Assembly (NCBI GenBank): GCA_019415505.1
Contig: DXZC01000063.1
Span: forward strand, 1-12,810
Length of the DNA: 12,810 nt
Direction of reading: 5' to 3'
Origin: Peptococcaceae bacterium
GTDB taxonomy: Bacteria; Bacillota; Dehalobacteriia; UBA7702
Shown: positions 1 through 6,043 of the stretch, in pieces
Layout: each line of letters starts with the position of its first letter
Position numbering within the stretch: the stretch's first letter is position 1
Notes under the pieces: generated by a model
The model's input: the letters and a program-made list of their open reading frames with translations, nothing else
Database searches by the model: none
Told to the model about the DNA's origin: nothing
Translations under genes and position numbers: made by a program

Positions 1-627
1 ATTGTGTACAATAGAATAATCCAAGAGGGCAAAGGGATGAGCTCCCCCCCACCAGCCCGGCGTATTGGTTGGGTAACGCCCGTGGGCAGTCCAGCTATAC
101 CCTTGGTATTCTTCTAAACGGTAAAAACGGCCCACATCTTCGGGAAAACCAACAGCCTTAAATACACCCATATTTTTACCGCTGGAAAACACATAAGCTC
201 CTTCAATATAGGAATTGATTTTAATAACGCAGCGCACCACAAATTCATCCTCAGCTAATTGGCTGGCTTCCAACTTAGTATGTAGCGGCAGGACAAAGTA
301 ACGCCAGATTAAAGGCTCGTCAGTAATACGGCGGTGTTGTCGGGTGGGTATTTTCGACAGGTTGATGATATCAAAATGTCGGTTTAAAAATTCCTCGCAA
401 TCTGCTTTAGCGCTGGGCGTATCATAAAACACGTGAAAAGCGTAAGCCTCCGCATATTGCGGGTAAATACCATAGCCGGCAAAGCCGCCGCCCAGACCGT
501 TGGATCGGTGGTGCATAGTAGCTATAGAATCCACAATTTTGCCGCCGTTAATCATGGCGCCGCTTCTGGATATAAGGCCGGAAATGGCGCAACCAGACGG
601 AATTCTAATTTCTCCCTCTTTGTTCAT
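1..627 (-). CDS. Class II glutamine amidotransferase, glutamate synthase domain 1 (partial, 3' end outside window)
   Basis: The reading frame is open for 209 codons from ATG at 627 and runs off the left edge without a stop. The protein should release ammonia from glutamine for glutamate synthesis by a split, archaeal/clostridial-type glutamate synthase, whose other domains are separate subunits. The segment PSGCAISG places the likely catalytic cysteine at residue 13. NGLGGGFAGYGIYP follows near residue 43, and the window ends in HGRYPTNTPGWWGGAHPF...SIVHN (residues 182-209), which carries the arginine and asparagine regions typical of class II glutamine sites. Because Cys13 is not second, residues 1-12 are probably a cleaved propeptide, as in related Ntn-type amidotransferases; this is inferred. 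A GGGGGT ribosome binding site lies 8 bases before the ATG. The gene has its own strong promoter and an attenuator-like leader. The remaining synthase genes are expected beyond position 1. An amidophosphoribosyltransferase annotation is possible but fits less well. Confidence 0.85.
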   Translation of the reverse strand, partial: MNKEGEIRIPSGCAISGLISRSGAMINGGKIVDSIATMHHRSNGLGGGFAGYGIYPQYAEAYAFHVFYDTPSAKADCEEFLNRHFDIINLSKIPTRQHRRITDEPLIWRYFVLPLHTKLEASQLAEDEFVVRCVIKINSYIEGAYVFSSGKNMGVFKAVGFPEDVGRFYRLEEYQGYSWTAHGRYPTNTPGWWGGAHPFALLDYSIVHN

Positions 628-693
628 TTTTTCTACCCCCTTTAAGAGAAAGCCTAATTCAGCCGGGCTATTCCCCTTAAATATTAAATATAT

Positions 694-751
694 AAAAAAA
701 GACAAAGATGAAGTAAGTACGCCGGGCGTACAAACAGACATCTTTGTCTTT
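694..751 (-). terminator. Intrinsic terminator / attenuator in the leader of the amidotransferase gene
   Basis: The 5' arm at 739-751 (AAAGACAAAGATG) pairs perfectly over 13 bp with the 3' arm at 698-710 (CATCTTTGTCTTT), and the RNA continues with a run of seven U (694-700). The region between the arms holds a second near-perfect dyad, GTACGCC-C-GGCGTAC at 717-731. The structure lies downstream of the promoter at 757-785, not between the upstream stop codon and that promoter. It therefore acts on the amidotransferase transcript, stopping it after about 55 nt unless refolded. This is the geometry of an attenuator. Confidence 0.75.
736..749 (-). promoter_or_regulatory. Candidate antiterminator hairpin with A1/G4 hexaloop in the amidotransferase leader
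   Basis: Immediately after the predicted transcription start the RNA can form AGAC-(AAAGAU)-GUCU, a 4-bp stem with a six-base loop carrying A at position 1 and G at position 4. This is the loop signature reported for targets of ANTAR-domain antiterminators (NasR, EutV type). The hairpin uses the same bases as the 5' arm of the terminator at 694-751, so the two folds exclude each other. The second ANTAR hairpin is not evident; the inner stem at 717-731 has the wrong loop. The function is inferred. Confidence 0.45.
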
Positions 752-756
752 AAAAT

Positions 757-785
757 ATTATATTACAGCTAATAAATAATGTCAA
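757..785 (-). promoter_or_regulatory. Consensus sigma-A promoter of the amidotransferase gene
   Basis: The -35 box TTGACA (780-785) and the -10 box TATAAT (757-762) are both perfect matches, with the ideal 17-base spacer. Transcription should start near 750, giving a leader of about 124 nt. So strong a promoter directly followed by a terminator implies control by attenuation rather than initiation. Confidence 0.85.
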
Positions 786-835
786 GAAATATTTAGGGAG
801 AGGGCTAAAATTTTTTTGTTCTAACTCCGCTTCAG

Positions 836-1579
836 CTATAGCCAATATACTATGACCGCGGCAAATTCCCGCAAATATACTACCGGCGCCATATACCAGG
901 ATAAATCACCGTGATAATGGCTAGCGGATAGTCCCACATCTTGAGCTATTTTACCAGCGCGGTAAATATGAAAACTATTGGTCACATATGCCACCTTATA
1001 ACCAGAGGGGAGCTTTTCAGCCAATAGCTCTTGCGCAAAGAGAAAATTTTCCCTGGTAGAGGTAGATTTTGCCTCAATGATAATTTTAGACCGGGGCACA
1101 CCTAAATTAAGCAGGTATTTAGCTTCAGCCTGTCCCTCTGGTATTGTCTCCTGGGGTCCTTGACCGCCGGTTGTGACGATTATAGCCTCCGGGTTATTTA
1201 ACCAATATTCATAAGCCGCGTCCAAACGTTTAGCTAAGGTCAGGCTAACTTTATCCCCTCTTAAACCGGCACCTAAAACTATAACAGCGTCCTCCGTATA
1301 GGTTACGTTATCATGGTTGCCATAGCTGGCTAAAAAAATTATGACGCCAAATAAGCAAGCTAAAAGCAAATAGCCCAAATAACGCAGCCAGAGCAAAACA
1401 CCTTGGGACATAAAATTATTTATCTGGTCAAAAAAGATACCATAGAGCAGAAAAAACAAGCCCATGAAAATGGTAAGAAGCCAACCCATATTATAATTGG
1501 AGACAAAGGCTAAAAAAACCACCTCCAGCACCAGGAGGGAGCCGGCTACTATCAGCAGAATCTTTATCATTATTTTCAT
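836..1579 (-). CDS. Membrane-anchored DUF218 protein of the YdcF/SanA/ElyC family
   Basis: This 247-residue protein has three predicted membrane segments (about residues 5-26, 32-50 and 61-85) followed by a DUF218 domain (about 97-240). The visible DUF218 motifs are VLGAG at 101-105, TGGQG at 137-141, the EGQAEA segment near 148, STSTREN at 172-178 and TNSFH at 200-204. Family members have been linked to envelope integrity and vancomycin tolerance in enterobacteria (SanA, ElyC), but no reaction is firmly known, so I give no symbol. The start is not settled. ATG at 1579 lies only 2-3 bases after GGGGGA, while ATG at 1570 (Met4) is about 12 bases away. The gene follows the yebC terminator; no clear promoter of its own was seen, and no U-tailed terminator follows it. 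Confidence 0.85.
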   Translation of the reverse strand: MKIMIKILLIVAGSLLVLEVVFLAFVSNYNMGWLLTIFMGLFFLLYGIFFDQINNFMSQGVLLWLRYLGYLLLACLFGVIIFLASYGNHDNVTYTEDAVIVLGAGLRGDKVSLTLAKRLDAAYEYWLNNPEAIIVTTGGQGPQETIPEGQAEAKYLLNLGVPRSKIIIEAKSTSTRENFLFAQELLAEKLPSGYKVAYVTNSFHIYRAGKIAQDVGLSASHYHGDLSWYMAPVVYLREFAAVIVYWL

Positions 1580-1624
1580 AATCCCCCACGCTTCAGCAGA
1601 GTTCAGTAATTATTAAATTACAGG

Positions 1625-1648
1625 AAAAAAGGGGCGTATCGCGCCCCT
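1625..1648 (-). terminator. Intrinsic terminator of yebC
   Basis: A 7-bp G+C-rich stem AGGGGCG / CGCCCCT with a five-base loop is followed by a U run (1625-1630). It starts one base after the yebC stop codon. Confidence 0.9.
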
Positions 1649-1649
1649 G

Positions 1650-2402
1650 TTAATTATCAATTTGCTCTAAAATTTCATCGCTTATTTCAAAATTACTGTA
1701 AGCGTTTTGCACGTCGTCATGGTCATCTAAAGCGTCGTAAAGTCTTAAAACTTTTGCCGCGTCGTCAGCATCCTCAACAGCCACAGTATTCTTCGGTATT
1801 CTTGTTACCTCAGCTTCTTCGATTTCCACGCCGGCATCATTCAAGCCTAAGCGCACATTTTCCAACTCCTCGGGTCGGGTAATAATCTCAGCCTGACCGG
1901 CCTCAAAGGTAACGTCATCAGCACCGGCGTCTAAGGCGGCCATCATAACGTCATCCTCGTCCTTGCCGTCCATCGGTACAACAATGCGCCCCACCCGATC
2001 GAACATCCAGGCCACGCAACCGGTCTCCCCTAGATTACCGCCATTGCGGGAAAAAAGGTAACGTATCTCACTAGCGGTACGGTTGCGGTTATCAGTCATT
2101 ATTTCTAAGAGGATTGCCGTGCCGGAAGGCCCGTAACCCTCGTAAATCACTTCGTCATACTTTGCGCCCTCGCCGTCGCCGGCAGCCTTTTGAATACAGC
2201 GCTGAATATTATCATTGGGCATATTGGCAGCTTTAGCTTTTTGAATTATGAGTTTTAAACGAAAGTTACCGTCTGGGTCAGGTCCGCCCTGCTGTACGGC
2301 CACAGCTAACTCCTTGGCAATTTTTGTAAATATTTTGCCTCTTTCCGCATCCATTTTGCCCTTTTTCCGTTTAATATTGGCCCATTTAGAATGTCCACTC
2401 AT
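1650..2402 (-). CDS. yebC: YebC/PmpR/TACO1 family translation or regulatory factor
   Basis: The product is 250 residues, the usual family length, and opens with the hallmark MSGHSKWANIKRKKGKMDAERGK. Further conserved blocks are PNDNIQRCIQKAAG, YEGYGPSGTAILLE, TDNRNRTASEIR and GGNLGETGCVAWMF, and the C-terminus is acidic. The family was first described as DNA-binding regulators (PmpR, YebC); the mitochondrial homologue TACO1 and recent bacterial work point to a role in translation. The reading frame extends upstream to a GTG at 2420, but the AGGAGG site (2411-2416) lies inside that extension and 8 bases before the ATG at 2402, so 2402 is the start. The gene has its own promoter and terminator and looks monocistronic. 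Confidence 0.95.
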   Translation of the reverse strand: MSGHSKWANIKRKKGKMDAERGKIFTKIAKELAVAVQQGGPDPDGNFRLKLIIQKAKAANMPNDNIQRCIQKAAGDGEGAKYDEVIYEGYGPSGTAILLEIMTDNRNRTASEIRYLFSRNGGNLGETGCVAWMFDRVGRIVVPMDGKDEDDVMMAALDAGADDVTFEAGQAEIITRPEELENVRLGLNDAGVEIEEAEVTRIPKNTVAVEDADDAAKVLRLYDALDDHDDVQNAYSNFEISDEILEQIDN

Positions 2403-2410
2403 ATAATTAT

Positions 2411-2416
2411 CCTCCT
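2411..2416 (-). promoter_or_regulatory. Ribosome binding site that fixes the yebC start
   Basis: A perfect AGGAGG lies 8 bases before ATG 2402 and rules out the upstream GTG at 2420, which would place the site inside the gene. Confidence 0.9.
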
Positions 2417-2482
2417 GCACAGCTTTTTATGTCTTAGCCCCAGATAAGCCAGGGCTGAGTTTACACCTTATGTAACCTAAAT

Positions 2483-2511
2483 ATTTTATCATAAACATAT
2501 ATTATTGTCAA
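2483..2511 (-). promoter_or_regulatory. Sigma-A promoter of yebC
   Basis: The -35 box TTGACA (2506-2511) and the -10 box TAAAAT (2483-2488) are separated by 17 bases, with a TG extension one base before the -10. The start is expected near 2476, giving a leader of about 75 nt. The -35 box overlaps the U-run of the mnmA terminator by two bases. Confidence 0.85.
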
Positions 2512-2541
2512 AAAATCACCGCTTTAAAAAGCGATGATTTT
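2510..2541 (-). terminator. Intrinsic terminator of the tcdA-trxA-rarA-mnmA run
   Basis: AAATCATCGCTTT (2528-2540) pairs with AAAGCGGTGATTT (2513-2525), 13 bp with one G-U pair, followed by a U run ending at 2510. It lies 3 bases after the mnmA stop codon. Confidence 0.88.
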
Positions 2542-2543
2542 AT

Positions 2544-3578
2544 TTACGTCGGACAACAAATCACACCGCCGCCGATCAGCACATCACCCTCATAAAAAAC
2601 TGCATATTGACCAGGAGTTACTGATTTTTGTTGACGCTCTAATCTTACCTCAGCCTGAGAATCCCCCTGGGGCCTGACAACACAGGGCACGGCTTCACTC
2701 AAATAACGAATCTTTACTGTAGCGGCAAATTCCGAGCTACTCTCCTTGCCGGGTAGCAAATAATTCATCTGCTCCACCGTAAAAGCCTGGGAGTACAACT
2801 CCGCCTCCTCACCTAAATATACGGCGTTAGCAGTTAAGTCCAAACCTGTAACATACATAGGATAACCAAAGGCAATACCTATACCCCGGCGCTGACCCTT
2901 GGTATAAAAAGGTAAGCCCTTATGCTGCCCCAATATATTGCCTTCCTTGTCCAAAAAATTCCCCGGCTGAAACTTATGGGGATACTGCCGCATCACAGCG
3001 GCATAATCGTCCTGGGGGATAAAGCAAATTTCTTGACTATCGCCCTTATGGGCTACAGGCAGACCAATTTCGGCGGCTATTTCCCTAATTTGCCCTTTTG
3101 TATATTCCCCCAGAGGAAAGACCAAACGCCCGATATCCTCCTGCCGCAACTGGCAAAGCACATAGCTCTGATCTTTGCGCAAATCAGCGGCCCGCTGTAA
3201 CAAGCCGTCCTGAATACGGACATAGTGTCCGGTAGCTACCTTAGTTATACCTAAAGCATCGGCAGCAGCTAGCAGCTTGGGGAATTTCATATGGCGGTTA
3301 CAATAAACACAGGGGTTAGGGGTACGGCCCTGAGCATACTCATCGATAAAATAGCTTAAAACCTCGGCTTCAAACTCCTCTTTTATATCCTCCACCTGGT
3401 GAGGTATCTTAAAAAAATCCGCCACTAATTTAGCGTCCGCCGCTACAGCAGCCCTATCCTCCGGGGCGCCACAGGTTAAAAAGGTATAGCCGTAAACCTC
3501 GTAACCTGCCTCTTGCAATAAATGAACCGTCACAGCAGAATCAACGCCGCCGCTGAGGGCCACTAATATTTTTTCCAT
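2544..3578 (-). CDS. mnmA: tRNA-specific 2-thiouridylase MnmA
   Basis: This 344-residue enzyme should activate U34 of Lys, Glu and Gln tRNAs with ATP and replace O2 by sulfur, a cytoplasmic reaction that takes persulfide sulfur from a cysteine desulfurase or relay protein. The PP-loop SGGVDSA is at residues 9-15. The nucleophile is Cys90 in GRTPNPCVYCNRHMKF, and the second catalytic cysteine is Cys185 in SQEICFIP. GHYVRI (117-122), KDQSYVL (135-141) and the TKGQRRGIGI segment follow. Length and motif order are normal. The ATG lies one base after the rarA stop (TAG-T-ATG), with only a weak GGA upstream, so translation is probably coupled to rarA. No cysteine desulfurase gene adjoins it, unlike the common cymR-iscS-mnmA order. 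A terminator follows directly. Confidence 0.95.
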   Translation of the reverse strand: MEKILVALSGGVDSAVTVHLLQEAGYEVYGYTFLTCGAPEDRAAVAADAKLVADFFKIPHQVEDIKEEFEAEVLSYFIDEYAQGRTPNPCVYCNRHMKFPKLLAAADALGITKVATGHYVRIQDGLLQRAADLRKDQSYVLCQLRQEDIGRLVFPLGEYTKGQIREIAAEIGLPVAHKGDSQEICFIPQDDYAAVMRQYPHKFQPGNFLDKEGNILGQHKGLPFYTKGQRRGIGIAFGYPMYVTGLDLTANAVYLGEEAELYSQAFTVEQMNYLLPGKESSSEFAATVKIRYLSEAVPCVVRPQGDSQAEVRLERQQKSVTPGQYAVFYEGDVLIGGGVICCPT

Positions 3579-3579
3579 A

Positions 3580-4896
3580 CTATTTTTTCCAATTCCTGAT
3601 TTTTTCCAGCCACTCCCGAATTTTGCCTTCTCGTCCTTGAGTAGTGGGCTGATAATAGATTTTATCCTTGAGCTTATCCGGCAAGTAATCTTGCTTTACC
3701 ATGGCGTTAGGAAAATCATGGGGGTATTTATATGCCACCCCGTTGCCTAACCCCTTACGGACGCCGCTATGATGTGCGTCCCGCAGATGGAGGGGGACTT
3801 CTCCGATGTCCCCGTGTTTGACATCTTGCAGCGCTGCGTCTATGCCCAAAATTACAGCATTGCTTTTGGGGGCCAAAGACACATAAATTACAGCCTCCGC
3901 CAGAGGTATACGGGCTTCCGGCAAGCCGATAGCGCGCAAAGCCTGAAAAGCGGAAGTAGCTATTACTAAAGCTTGGGGATCCGCCATACCAACGTCCTCT
4001 GCGGCACAAATCATTATCCGACGGGCGACAAATTCCATGTCCTCACCGGCGGCAATCATGCGGGCCAGCCAATGCAGAGCAGCGTCAGGGTCAGAGCCTC
4101 GCATACTCTTGATAAAAGCGGAAATTACATCATAGTGGCTGTCGCCGTCTTTATCATAGCGCACATGTTTTTTCTGCACCGCTTCTTCAATATTAGCTAC
4201 CGATAAAACAATAGCGCCATTGGGGTCAGCAGGGGTTAGCCCCACCACAGTTTCTAAGGCGTTCAAGGCCACTCGAGCATCGCCATTGCTGAGTATAGCT
4301 AAGGCTGTAAGCTCCTCCTCGCCGTAAACAACCTTTATTTGCCCTAAACCCCTTTCCTCGTTGGCCAAAGCGCGAATAATAATATTTTTGATATCGTCAG
4401 TTGTGAGGGGCTCCAACTGGTATACTCTGGCCCGGGAGAGGAGGGCTTTATTCACCTCAAAATAGGGGTTTTCCGTAGTAGCGCCAATAAAGGTAATTAT
4501 GCCGTTTTCTACAGAGGGCAATAAAGCGTCCTGCTGGGTTTTATTAAAGCGGTGTATTTCATCAATAAATAGAATGGTCTTTTTATGATAAAACTTTAGC
4601 TGCTCCCCAGCCTCCTGCACCACCGCCATAATATCCGCCTTACCCGCCGATATAGCGCTCAAGGGGACAAAAATGGACTCAGTAGTTTTAGCTATTATTT
4701 CCGCCAGGGTAGTTTTACCTGACCCTGGCGGTCCGTACAAAATTAAGGAACCTGTTTTATCTGCCAAAATAGCCTTACGCAATAGCGACCCCGGCCCGAG
4801 GATTTCCCGCTGCCCCATATACTCGTCAAGGTTTTGCGGCCGCATCCGAGCTGCCAAGGGCAGAACGCTCTTGGCTTGTTCCTCAAATAAATCCAT
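3580..4896 (-). CDS. rarA: Replication-associated recombination protein A (RarA/MgsA) AAA+ ATPase
   Basis: This 438-residue protein belongs to the clamp-loader-related AAA+ family that acts at stalled replication forks. It opens with the conserved PLAARMRPQNLDEYMGQ segment. Walker A GPPGSGKT is at residues 55-62, Walker B ILFIDEIHRFNKTQQDALLP is near 108-127, and sensor 1 GATTENP is at 138-144, followed by an arginine region (LLSRARVY). The C-terminal half carries the tetramerisation/MgsA domain with SDPDAALHWLARM and CAAEDVGMADPQAL. Length is typical. An AAAGGA site lies 10 bases before the ATG, and trxA ends 14 bases upstream. It sits between trxA and mnmA in one apparent transcription unit with tcdA; tcdA-rarA adjacency after 6S RNA is also seen in B. 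subtilis. Confidence 0.95.
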   Translation of the reverse strand: MDLFEEQAKSVLPLAARMRPQNLDEYMGQREILGPGSLLRKAILADKTGSLILYGPPGSGKTTLAEIIAKTTESIFVPLSAISAGKADIMAVVQEAGEQLKFYHKKTILFIDEIHRFNKTQQDALLPSVENGIITFIGATTENPYFEVNKALLSRARVYQLEPLTTDDIKNIIIRALANEERGLGQIKVVYGEEELTALAILSNGDARVALNALETVVGLTPADPNGAIVLSVANIEEAVQKKHVRYDKDGDSHYDVISAFIKSMRGSDPDAALHWLARMIAAGEDMEFVARRIMICAAEDVGMADPQALVIATSAFQALRAIGLPEARIPLAEAVIYVSLAPKSNAVILGIDAALQDVKHGDIGEVPLHLRDAHHSGVRKGLGNGVAYKYPHDFPNAMVKQDYLPDKLKDKIYYQPTTQGREGKIREWLEKIRNWKK

Positions 4897-4910
4897 ACTT
4901 ACAATATCCT

Positions 4911-5240
4911 TTAGTTATTAAGGCTCTTTTTTATCAAAGCGCTCAATTCTTCTTTGTCATGGTACCCAACAATACGTTCTATTTCCTGACCATTGCGGAA
5001 CAAGATTAAAGTGGGAATATTCATCACGCCATAACTTGAAGCTATGGCCGGGTTTTCGTCAACATTTACTTTGCCAACCTTTAGACTATCCTGAAAAGCC
5101 GCGGCCACTTCGTCAACTACCGGAGAAACCATTTTACAGGGTCCGCACCAAGCTGCCCAGAAATCCACCAAAGCGGGGACAACGCCGTTGACATAATCAC
5201 CAAATGTTTCATTATTCAAGGTTGCTACTTTATCAGCCAT
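4911..5240 (-). CDS. trxA: Thioredoxin
   Basis: This 109-residue protein is a single-domain thioredoxin that reduces disulfides in cytoplasmic proteins using electrons from thioredoxin reductase. The active site FWAAWCGPCK puts the redox cysteines at 32 and 35, the cis-proline is Pro76 in MNIPTLILF, and Asp26 is the buried acid, all at the positions found in E. coli Trx1. GAGGAG lies about 7 bases before the ATG. The gene starts 29 bases after the tcdA stop and ends 14 bases before rarA, so it is probably cotranscribed with both. No thioredoxin reductase gene is in the window. Its place between tcdA and rarA is not the usual order and suggests local insertion. Confidence 0.95.
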   Translation of the reverse strand: MADKVATLNNETFGDYVNGVVPALVDFWAAWCGPCKMVSPVVDEVAAAFQDSLKVGKVNVDENPAIASSYGVMNIPTLILFRNGQEIERIVGYHDKEELSALIKKSLNN

Positions 5241-5269
5241 AATATACTCCTCTCTTTTACTATTACTTC

Positions 5270-5974
5270 CTATTTTTTCCTCACAGTTGAGATGACCCAG
5301 GAGGCCATTAACAAGCCCGCTGCTGGCGGCACTAAACAGGAACTGGCGGGAACATGGCGCTCACCTTCAACAAGGCCCTTAGTTAAAGGCTCCTCGTCAG
5401 AATATACTACTGTCACACCATTTTCTATACCAATTTCCCGCAACTTCCGCCGTACACTCCGGCAGAGGGGACAAACTGATGTTTGGGATATGTCCTCTAT
5501 CCGCAGTCGGGATATATCCAACTTATTGCCGGTACCCATGGCGGATATTAAAGGAATCCCCTGTTCTCTACAGTATTTAATGAGAGCTATTTTGCCGGGC
5601 ACATCATCAATAGCGTCAATTACGCAGTCCGAAGGTTGGTTAAAAAACCGCGCCACATTTTCCGGCGTAACCCTCTGGCACAGGGCCTTAACCTCAGCTG
5701 CCGGATTTATTTCCTGAACCCTGGCAGCCATAACCTGGACTTTTTTTTGACCTACAGTAGAACTCAAGGCCTGTATTTGCCGATTGATATTATGAAGAGC
5801 AATCTCGTCAAAGTCAATCAGAACTAAATGGCCAACACCACTGCGGGCCAGGGCCTCCACAGCATAGGAGCCAACGCCGCCCAGGCCAAAAACTAGCACC
5901 CGGCTTTGGCTCAGCTTATAAAAATCATCCTGACCTATTAATGGTACTAAACGGTTAAAGCGTTCATCTCCCAT
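5270..5974 (-). CDS. tcdA: tRNA threonylcarbamoyladenosine dehydratase TcdA (ThiF/E1-like)
   Basis: This 234-residue enzyme should use ATP to cyclise t6A37 to ct6A in ANN-decoding tRNAs. It has the E1-like fold: an N-terminal RFNRLVPLIG segment, the nucleotide-binding GLGGVGS motif (about residues 30-36), DFDEIALHNINRQ (about 54-66) with the Asp and Arg of the adenylation site, DAIDDVPGKIALI, and a C-terminal SSCLVPPAAG. A CPLC pair lies near residue 166. The frame extends to a TTG at 5980, but GAGGG (5982-5986) is 7 bases before the ATG at 5974 and only one base from the TTG, so I chose 5974. It lies directly downstream of the 6S RNA gene, as yrvM does in B. subtilis. HesA/MoeB/ThiF proteins are related, but neighbours and length favour TcdA. 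Confidence 0.92.
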   Translation of the reverse strand: MGDERFNRLVPLIGQDDFYKLSQSRVLVFGLGGVGSYAVEALARSGVGHLVLIDFDEIALHNINRQIQALSSTVGQKKVQVMAARVQEINPAAEVKALCQRVTPENVARFFNQPSDCVIDAIDDVPGKIALIKYCREQGIPLISAMGTGNKLDISRLRIEDISQTSVCPLCRSVRRKLREIGIENGVTVVYSDEEPLTKGLVEGERHVPASSCLVPPAAGLLMASWVISTVRKK

Positions 5975-5981
5975 CAGCAAG

Positions 5982-5986
5982 CCCTC
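5982..5986 (-). promoter_or_regulatory. Ribosome binding site that fixes the tcdA start
   Basis: GAGGG lies 7 bases before ATG 5974. The in-frame TTG at 5980 is only one base away, too close to be used. Confidence 0.75.
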
Positions 5987-6009
5987 TTTCTCTCTTCCTT
6001 TTCCTAGAC

Positions 6010-6038
6010 CCAGCCTTTGCCTTTATAACATTGGCTGG
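6010..6038 (-). other. Hairpin between 6S RNA and tcdA without a U tail
   Basis: CCAGCC (6033-6038) can pair with GGCTGG (6010-6015) across a 17-base loop. What follows is GTCTAGGAAAAGG rather than a U run, so it is not a standard intrinsic terminator. It may mark 3' processing of 6S RNA or be chance. Confidence 0.3.
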
Positions 6039-6043
6039 AATAA

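Noticed and set aside
433..772. Plus-strand reading frames over the left end
   Set aside because: They oppose the well-supported amidotransferase frame and its leader, and show no family features or ribosome binding site.
786..835. Terminator after the DUF218 gene
   Set aside because: Only a GGAG/CTCC pairing with a long loop and no U run could be found.
1580..1612. Inverted repeat GTAATT-TAAT-AATTAC upstream of the DUF218 gene as an operator
   Set aside because: Short and purely A+T-rich; expected by chance in an A+T-rich spacer.
2403..2420. Six-residue N-terminal extension of YebC from GTG 2420
   Set aside because: The AGGAGG site lies inside it, and the family begins at MSGHSKW.
3767..4206. 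Frames on both strands inside rarA
   Set aside because: They are shadows of the conserved RarA frame, with low-complexity, Arg/Ser-rich translations.
5271..5280. Decamer GGAAAAAATA recurring at 3567, 3581, 5271 and 12781
   Set aside because: Three copies are Lys codons before a stop or at a start in A-rich DNA. Four copies without common context are best taken as chance, apart from the tandem pair reported at rarA-mnmA.
5975..5980. TTG start of tcdA two codons upstream
   Set aside because: It is one base from the GAGGG site, while ATG 5974 has ideal spacing.
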